Shown: positions 58,723 through 64,000 of the stretch, piece after piece
Position numbering within the stretch: the first letter of the stretch is position 1
Layout of the letters: the number at the start of each line of letters is the position of its first letter
DNA from: Paraglaciecola algarum
GTDB lineage: Bacteria; Pseudomonadota; Gammaproteobacteria; Enterobacterales; Alteromonadaceae
Direction of reading: 5' to 3'
DNA: 64,000 bases
Assembly: GCF_021532655.1 (NCBI RefSeq)
Contig: NZ_JAKGAS010000004.1
Location: 369,066-433,065, forward strand
Notes under the pieces: generated by a model
The model's database searches: none
What the model was told of the DNA's origin: nothing
Seen by the model: the letters and a program-made list of their open reading frames with translations, nothing else
Made by a program: the position numbers and the translations under genes

Positions 58723-60812
58723 AAAGCAGTACCTAATATATTATCCATTAAAGAGTTTGCCTCAGAGTTAAGATCTTCTAATTCTGTTTTTATTTGGCTA
58801 ACTCTCTTCGAGTAGTTAAAATCAGAATCTATATCAATCTTATAGCCAACATAACGACCAGGCGTTAAGCTGTAATCGTTTTCTTCGACTTCATCACGGT
58901 TAACAATTTTGCATAGGCCTTCAATATTTTTGTATTGGTCGTTCGGGAAGTTCTCTCTTAGTGAATGCCAGTCTTTGATGCGTTGCTTGTAATCAATAAG
59001 CTCTTGCTTAAGAAGTTCTTTATGAGCGTTTAATGCTGCGCTTAGTGCTTTAAGTAGGCGGCTGTTAGCATCGAGTTGCTTTTTAAGCAGTTTGTTCTTT
59101 TTATTTTCTTGTTCTTTTGTCGCCTTGTCTTCGGCTGTTGAAGAAGGGCTTTCTTTAATCGCTTTCGCTTGTGCTTTACAGTCAGTTAAGGCTTTTTCAG
59201 ACTGTGCTTGATATTGCTCAATTAAAGAAAAAAGCTTTTCAACGGGTAGGTTAAAGCGCTCATTCCATGTTTCACAAGTAGCAAAATCGCTGTCATCGGC
59301 AACGCTAACTTGCTCGTTTAATTCTGCGGCAATTGAGCTGAAATCAAGGTTAGGCCTAATGTTATTAGAAGCAGTGCCTGTAAAATCTTCTGCATTTGGT
59401 GCTGCTAGAATCGTTTTGCACTCTTTACGCAGTTGGTTGATTTCAAGAGCAATGTCTTTTCCTAGTGCAATAGCTTCTTGGTTATGGATGGTTTGTGCTG
59501 AGGCTATCGCGGTTTCATCACCTCGGTACGATTCCATAATGGCATTAAAATTAGTTAACTGCCCAGGTGAATAATCATTAATGGTGTTGGTGACAACTCG
59601 GAAGGTATTGCGAGCGTCGATCATTAAGATTTTGTCTTTATTTTCTTCTCGCTTACCTTTGTCTAAAAACCAGACATGACAAGGTAAAGAGCGGGTGTAG
59701 AAGAAGTTATTACCTACTGAAACAATACAATCAACCGCACCTGTTTCTACCAACTTTTGGCGAATAGCTTTTTCGGTATTGCCGGCATCTGTAGCCGAGC
59801 TTGCCATTACAAAACCCGCACGACCTTGGTCGTTTAGGTAATGATAAAAATACTGTATCCACAAATAGTTGCCGTTATCAGCTTTGGGTATGCCGACATC
59901 GTTAAATAGACGAACATCGGTTTTAACGTAATCTTTTTTCTTATCGACTTTTTTAACGTTAAATGGCGGGTTAGCCATTACAAAATCACATTGGCCAACA
60001 AGGGCGTGAGGGTCAGAATAAAAGCTGTTGGTTTCAGATACTTTACCTTCAATACCATGAATAGCTAAGTTCATTTTTGCTAAACGGGTGTTGTTTGACT
60101 TTAGCTCAGAGCCATAACATTTAACTTTGGTGTTAATAGAAACACCTTTGTTTTGTTCTTCAATAAAATGACCTGTTTGTACAAACATACCGCCTGAACC
60201 ACAAGCTGGATCATGAATTATACCGTGATCGGGTTTGATCATATTGACGATAAGTTGAACGAGTGAAGGTGGCGTGAAGAATTCTCCGCCTTCTTGCGCA
60301 CCGGCACCATCCATTGAGAATTTCATTAAGAAAAACTCATAAATACGTCCGAAAATATCGCCTTTAATTTTCTTCACTGAGTCTTTATTAAATACACGAA
60401 TTAACTCGCGTAGTAAGTCTGCATCAAACTCTTGATAGTTTTTAGGTAATACGCCTAATAAGTCAGGATAAGCCTCTTCAATTAGCTTCATCGCATTGTT
60501 AATGGCTTCATCTAATGATTCTGACTCTGGCAGGTCTGCTAGGTAATCAAACTGTGACGCTTCTGGTAACATCATTGCACCAGCAGCTAGGAAGTCTTCC
60601 TTAGTTGGCGCACGTTTACCACGAGGACCATCAGGAATACTCGCTTCAATTTGGCCTTTTGCTTGGTCATATCGGTTTTGCGCATAACGCAGGAGGATTA
60701 AGCCAAGCACAGGATCTTTATATTCAGCGGCAGTAAGCTTCGAATTTGCACGGAGAGAATTAGCACTATCCCAAAGTTCGGTTTCTAATTGTTTGATTTC
60801 TTGTTGGTTCAT
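58719..60812 (-). CDS. hsdM: Type I restriction N6-adenine methyltransferase subunit
   Basis: 697 residues. The SAM site DPACGSGGMF (201-210) and catalytic NPPF (281-284) are both present. The protein is longer than the typical ~520 because it has a C-terminal extension (from about residue 500) with a coiled coil rich in Lys, Gln and Glu (KATKEQENKKNKLLKKQLDA) and a last part with DYSLTPGRYVGYK, which recalls HsdS or BREX/PglX-like methylase tails. With HsdS it methylates host DNA. It lies 43 nt after the Mrr-like gene. Confidence 0.93.
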   Translation of the reverse strand: MNQQEIKQLETELWDSANSLRANSKLTAAEYKDPVLGLILLRYAQNRYDQAKGQIEASIPDGPRGKRAPTKEDFLAAGAMMLPEASQFDYLADLPESESLDEAINNAMKLIEEAYPDLLGVLPKNYQEFDADLLRELIRVFNKDSVKKIKGDIFGRIYEFFLMKFSMDGAGAQEGGEFFTPPSLVQLIVNMIKPDHGIIHDPACGSGGMFVQTGHFIEEQNKGVSINTKVKCYGSELKSNNTRLAKMNLAIHGIEGKVSETNSFYSDPHALVGQCDFVMANPPFNVKKVDKKKDYVKTDVRLFNDVGIPKADNGNYLWIQYFYHYLNDQGRAGFVMASSATDAGNTEKAIRQKLVETGAVDCIVSVGNNFFYTRSLPCHVWFLDKGKREENKDKILMIDARNTFRVVTNTINDYSPGQLTNFNAIMESYRGDETAIASAQTIHNQEAIALGKDIALEINQLRKECKTILAAPNAEDFTGTASNNIRPNLDFSSIAAELNEQVSVADDSDFATCETWNERFNLPVEKLFSLIEQYQAQSEKALTDCKAQAKAIKESPSSTAEDKATKEQENKKNKLLKKQLDANSRLLKALSAALNAHKELLKQELIDYKQRIKDWHSLRENFPNDQYKNIEGLCKIVNRDEVEENDYSLTPGRYVGYKIDIDSDFNYSKRVSQIKTELEDLNSEANSLMDNILGTAL

Positions 60813-60855
60813 GTTTATTTAATTCTCTAGCTTATTTATCAATGTTGATTTCAAC

Positions 60856-61791
60856 TTATGTTTCAAAGAAGTCTTCATCTATTTTCTTAAGGTGTAATAC
60901 CTGTTCGTCTCTGCTGCCTATGTTGTAACGCAACATGAGTTTGGCTAATTCTTTACCGTTAATAAGCACTATTCGCATACCAAGATCTTTGGCTGTTTGT
61001 ATTGCGCTTGCGGTAAATTCTGATGTTGTGATGAAAATACCTTTTTGTGCCTTCTTTAAGTTAAGTGCACCAAAGAAATCACGGATATCACCAGAGCCAA
61101 CATTATTGCCTTGGCCATAACGTTTAGCTTGAATATAAATTTGGTCTACGCCTAAGGGGTCTTGATCGATGACACCGTCAATGCCGTTATCACCTGTTTT
61201 ACCTAGTGCATGTGCGGCTCCTTCGCCAGTACCTCCATATCCCATGGCTACAAGGAGTTCGATAAGTAGATCTTCAAAAAAGGCAGGGGGGACTTCGCGT
61301 GTACGTGATATGAGTTCTAAGGCTAATGCATCGTTAATAGTCTTGTAGGCGTCAAGTAATGCTTCGTCTGGCGTTATTTCACTAGTTGTTGATGAGTTTG
61401 TACTTTCTTGCGTATTTGCTGGCTTAGTATCATTGGTATCGTTTTTCTGTTCTTTAAATGCCACGAATTCATCAAACTGCTTTAGGTAACTATTATTGAT
61501 GACAGCATTAGTGTCTTGTAGTGCTTGAATGCCTCGCTCAGTGATTACAAAATGCGCTCGCTTAGTTGCTTTTAACAATCCCGCTTTGGTGAGGTAAGTT
61601 CGTGCCCAACCTATGCGATTATCTAGAACGCTTTGTCTGCCACTGGGTAATGCTTCATTGCGCTCTTCGTCAGATAAACCAAACTTGTCTGCCAGTTGAT
61701 TAATAACATTTCGAAGTTTTACTTCTTTGCCATTATTTGCTTGTACAACCTCTAAAAAAGGCCGCATAAATTCTTGATAATTGGGGATCAC
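60856..61791 (-). CDS. Mrr-type restriction endonuclease
   Basis: 311 residues. The N-terminal Mrr_N winged-helix domain (EVKLRNVINQLADKFGLSDE) is followed by a linker and the Mrr catalytic domain with GDNGIDGVIDQDPLGVDQIY and IQAKRYG (Asp ... Gln-x-Lys, residues about 205-235). Mrr enzymes cut methylated DNA. A GTG start at 61791 is supported by AAGGACA 8 nt upstream. It is the first gene of the seven-gene defence array and probably sits next to its promoter. Confidence 0.92.
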   Translation of the reverse strand: MIPNYQEFMRPFLEVVQANNGKEVKLRNVINQLADKFGLSDEERNEALPSGRQSVLDNRIGWARTYLTKAGLLKATKRAHFVITERGIQALQDTNAVINNSYLKQFDEFVAFKEQKNDTNDTKPANTQESTNSSTTSEITPDEALLDAYKTINDALALELISRTREVPPAFFEDLLIELLVAMGYGGTGEGAAHALGKTGDNGIDGVIDQDPLGVDQIYIQAKRYGQGNNVGSGDIRDFFGALNLKKAQKGIFITTSEFTASAIQTAKDLGMRIVLINGKELAKLMLRYNIGSRDEQVLHLKKIDEDFFET

Positions 61792-62179
61792 TAACTGTCC
61801 TTATTATTCTTTTTATCTTCAATCCAGTGTTCAATATCTTACCTTTTAATCACCAACTTCAACCTAATTAAAAGTTAAAACTTAGTCACTATTCAGCATA
61901 TTATTTCATGTAAATAGTAAGGCTCAGATTGAACAATAAGAGAATATGGGAAAACTGAGGGCTATTCAATAAATGGTTGAGATAACAACAATTAATTCTC
62001 AAATTCGGCATATAGTTAAGTACCTAAAGTCTAAATCGACATTGATTTAGACTTTAGGTACTTATGCTCCGTTATTGCATTAAATAATACAGTTTTTGCA
62101 GTTGAAAGACTCCACTCAAACAAATCTCAGACCTATATCACCTCCATGCATAACCAAACAGTGATATAAGGACAAACAA
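61792..62179. other. 388-nt divergent region with palindromes
   Basis: This is the promoter region between the defence array (minus) and RadC (plus). It contains the perfect palindrome at 62,017-62,064 and a second dyad TATATCAC / GTGATATA at 62,134-62,168 that straddles the RadC ribosome site region. No gene is seen. Confidence 0.6.
62017..62064. repeat. Perfect inverted repeat, 21-bp arms, 6-nt loop
   Basis: The left arm TAAGTACCTAAAGTCTAAATC (shown as 62,017-62,037) is the exact complement of 62,044-62,064 around GACATT. There is no T tract, and it sits 116 nt before the RadC start, so it is not an ordinary terminator of an upstream gene. It could be an operator, a recombinase site or a hairpin replication signal. 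Confidence 0.93.
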
Positions 62180-62662
62180 ATGAAACAACCTAATGTTAAT
62201 GCAGACAAATACATAGCGGTTACAGCTGATAATGAAAATCAAATATTAGAAGCCGCAGCTGAAATAATGGCAACCAAATACGCTAGCGGTGAATCTTATT
62301 GCAGCGCATCAGCCAGCAAAGACTTTCTAAGGTTTAAATTAGGCCAATATGACAGAGAGGTGTTTTCTGTCATGTTGCTAAATAGCCAACATCAATTAAT
62401 TGAATACACTGAGCTATTCTTCGGAACTATTAACTCAGCTAGTGTGTACCCAAGAGAGGTTGTGAAAGCAGTGCTATCTCATAATGCTGCTGCAGTCATA
62501 TTTGCTCACAATCACCCTTCAGGTAAGCCTGAGCCTTCTCAAGCGGACATTCTGATTACTAAGCGCCTATCAGATGCATTAAGTCTTATAGATGTTTCTG
62601 TGCTTGATCACATTGTTGTAGGTGAAACAACTATATCAATGGCTGAAAGAGGCCTGTTGTAA
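62180..62662 (+). CDS. RadC/JAB-domain protein
   Basis: 160 residues. The JAMM metal site is clear: AHNHPSGKPEPSQADI (HxHPSG...D) with an upstream glutamate (EVVKAVLSHNAAAVI). The N-terminal helix-hairpin-helix of true RadC is absent, so it is the short form (YeeS/YfjY-like) common on mobile elements. AAGGAC precedes the start. It is in the same direction as the recombinase and small gene on the right. Confidence 0.92.
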   Translation: MKQPNVNADKYIAVTADNENQILEAAAEIMATKYASGESYCSASASKDFLRFKLGQYDREVFSVMLLNSQHQLIEYTELFFGTINSASVYPREVVKAVLSHNAAAVIFAHNHPSGKPEPSQADILITKRLSDALSLIDVSVLDHIVVGETTISMAERGLL

Positions 62663-62785
62663 CTTAACGAGCATAAATCATCTTACCCACCCTGGCCTTC
62701 TTATGTTTTATCGAAGCGGGTAACCCAACAATCAAACAACCACTATTCAATAAACCACACTATTTCGACCAACGGAGGAGCCACT

Positions 62786-63346
62786 ATGGCAGAAGTTCAC
62801 GCAATTAAAGATATAAATCAAGTTACATTAATTAGTCATTTGCTAAAGGTACGGTACTCACAACAAATGTCATTAGTCTGGAATATAGGAATCAACTTGG
62901 CACTGCGAATATCTGACTTACTTTCCATAAAGTTTAGCGATATACAGCATGATCGAGTCGTTTTACGAGAATCTAAAACCGGCAAACGTGCTGAGATACA
63001 GCTTAATCCAAAAGTATTGGCACTTATCAATGAAATTAGATTGCAGTTTCCAACACATTTATACCTATTCCAATCATACCGTAATCAACAATCAATTAAT
63101 TCATCACCCAGACCACTGACACGACGTGCAGTAACAAAAGCTTTTGCGTTAGTTGGTGAAGAGTTAAATATACGCTTAGGGACCCACTCAATGCGTAAAA
63201 CACGTGGCTATCACCTGTATCAGAAGACTCAAGACATCACTAGGGTAATGAAGATGCTAAGACATGGCTCAGAGTCTACCACTTTGAGCTATATCGGAAT
63301 TACACAGGAGGACATTGATAGGGACTTCGTTGAGTTAGAACTATAA
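62786..63346 (+). CDS. Minimal tyrosine recombinase (integrase-like)
   Basis: 186 residues, nearly all catalytic domain. Active-site residues visible: Arg in ALRISDLL, Lys in ESKTGKRAEI, HSMRKTRGY (HxxR), LRHGSESTTLSYIG (His and the nucleophile Tyr). It lacks most of the N-terminal core-binding and arm-binding domains of typical integrases. A very good AACGGAGGAG precedes the ATG. It may act with an accessory protein or be a resolvase for the nearby palindrome. Confidence 0.9.
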   Translation: MAEVHAIKDINQVTLISHLLKVRYSQQMSLVWNIGINLALRISDLLSIKFSDIQHDRVVLRESKTGKRAEIQLNPKVLALINEIRLQFPTHLYLFQSYRNQQSINSSPRPLTRRAVTKAFALVGEELNIRLGTHSMRKTRGYHLYQKTQDITRVMKMLRHGSESTTLSYIGITQEDIDRDFVELEL

Positions 63347-63379
63347 GGGCTATTAAGCTTAAAAACTAAGGAGAATAAA

Positions 63380-63616
63380 ATGAACATTAACAAAGCCATC
63401 GCATGTGGATTAGCAGGCAATGAATTATCAAAGCAAATAACTGGTACTTCTGATGTAAGTGCCTCTAGGACAGCTGTAGCAACGAGCTCAGGCGCTGCTC
63501 TAGGGATTATGGTGTCTGGGGCTGCAATTGGTATTGGAGTGGTTACAAGTCCTGTCACAGTACCACTAGCAGTCTCTAGTGGGCTGTTAGCTGGCATTGC
63601 AAGCTTATGTGATTGA
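63380..63616 (+). CDS. Small Gly/Ala-rich hydrophobic protein
   Basis: 78 residues. After a hydrophilic start, two hydrophobic, glycine-rich segments follow (AALGIMVSGAAIGIGVVTS and VPLAVSSGLLAGIASLC). AAGGAG precedes the ATG. The composition recalls small membrane-active or two-helix proteins found beside integrases. It starts 33 nt after the recombinase. Function unknown. Confidence 0.7.
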   Translation: MNINKAIACGLAGNELSKQITGTSDVSASRTAVATSSGAALGIMVSGAAIGIGVVTSPVTVPLAVSSGLLAGIASLCD

Positions 63617-63956
63617 TATAAAGATGAAATGCACTTGTTTAGGCAAGTGCTATCAACTTAACATGTTATTTTTTTATCAATCGTCATTCAATTTAGTAGT
63701 AATGCCTATCAGGTACCCATATTGCTATTATGGGTACTTAGGAAGCCTTATGGAATGCGGCTCTCATTAACACCTGCCTCTTCAAGTACTCATAAGTCAT
63801 CAATATCGAATATAAAGAACCTATATCAATGCCATATTGAGTTACTGGTTATATGTATTACCTGTAATTACCTTTGGTATTATAGTGTGTATTAGTTTTA
63901 CCTATAGTTACCTTCGGTATTAGTAATCTGCTTTAATTAAACAGGACACTTTAATA
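63617..63956. promoter_or_regulatory. 340-nt region with dyads and iteron-like repeats
   Basis: It contains GCACTTG / CAAGTGC (63,631-63,650), GTACCCATA / TATGGGTAC (63,713-63,737) and two 26-nt direct repeats (listed separately). AGGAC lies before the next start. No gene is seen in it. The layout fits a promoter/operator or replication-control region for the gene that follows. Confidence 0.55.
63857..63922 (+). repeat. Two 26-nt direct repeats, 40-nt period
   Basis: Copies at 63,857-63,882 and 63,897-63,922 differ at 4 of 26 positions. Each contains TTACCT twice and a TACC/GGTA dyad. They lie 35 nt before the final gene start. Spacing near four helical turns (40 nt) is typical for tandem binding of one protein. 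Confidence 0.8.
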
Positions 63957-64000
63957 ATGGAATATAATGCAATTATTGAGGTGTTAAATGATAAAACGAA
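63957..64000 (+). CDS. 5' fragment of an unidentified gene (runs off the right edge)
   Basis: Fourteen codons (MEYNAIIEVLNDKT) follow AGGAC by about 10 nt. The repeats just upstream suggest that it is autoregulated or replication-related. Too little is visible to assign a family. Confidence 0.5.
   Translation, partial: MEYNAIIEVLNDKT

Overview
The window looks like chromosome from a marine gammaproteobacterium of the Alteromonadales, probably Alteromonadaceae (Paraglaciecola, Glaciecola or a relative). The DNA is AT-rich. The family-level gene set fits: a complete ccmABCDEFGHI cluster, a FliK-like/FhlB pair, RecA followed by PncC, a LysR-DoxX-pirin unit, remains of a sulfated-polysaccharide locus, and a secretion locus beside an abundant-looking surface protein. 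The genus is inferred from overall character, not from a marker gene. I see no rRNA, tRNA or CRISPR array.

Layout. (1) 1-9.9 kb, minus strand: a Wza-like SLBB export protein, a strongly expressed secreted protein that may be an S-layer subunit, a DsbA-type oxidoreductase and a reordered type II secretion set (pseudopilin G, ATPase E, platform F, then H-, I- and J-like pseudopilins) running off the left edge. (2) 10.2-13.2 kb, plus strand: a POT peptide transporter, a small membrane protein and galE. (3) 13.2-23.1 kb, minus strand: one seven-gene operon (giant FG-GAP/CxxCH protein, Tat-exported DUF1501 protein, degenerate SNase lipoprotein, TlpA thioredoxin, DUF4266 lipoprotein, DUF3570 outer membrane protein, ApbE). 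It lies between intact galE and a second copy of the galE 3' end at 23,249-23,404. That arrangement marks an insertion of about 10 kb at the end of galE.

(4) 23.5-31.4 kb, minus strand: ccmA-I with mlaA overlapping its end. (5) 31.6-42.7 kb, mostly housekeeping: FliK-like and FhlB proteins, a soluble CZB chemoreceptor, a CBS protein, HemN, LysR/DoxX/pirin, recA with a clear LexA box, and pncC. (6) 42.8-48.7 kb: a truncated sulfatase, a Tat-exported Gfo/Idh/MocA oxidoreductase, a sulfatase-modifying-factor-like protein, then a metallo-beta-lactamase-fold lipoprotein with a DUF2235 (Tle1-like) hydrolase that seems to end in a lectin-like domain.

(7) 49.2-61.8 kb, minus strand: a defence island with seven genes in one direction. 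These are an Mrr-type endonuclease, HsdM, HsdS and HsdR (type I restriction-modification), then a three-gene module of nuclease effector, middle component and zinc-hook SMC/Rad50-like ATPase. The module matches the ABC-three-component / Lamassu / DdmABC architecture. (8) 61.8-64.0 kb, plus strand: a mobile-element edge with a perfect 21-bp-arm palindrome, a RadC/JAB protein, a minimal tyrosine recombinase, a small glycine-rich membrane protein, two 26-nt iteron-like repeats and the start of another gene.

The most interesting items are the galE-bounded operon with its DUF4266/DUF3570/ApbE core, the S-layer/secretion locus, and the composite restriction plus Lamassu-like island with its palindrome-rich right flank.
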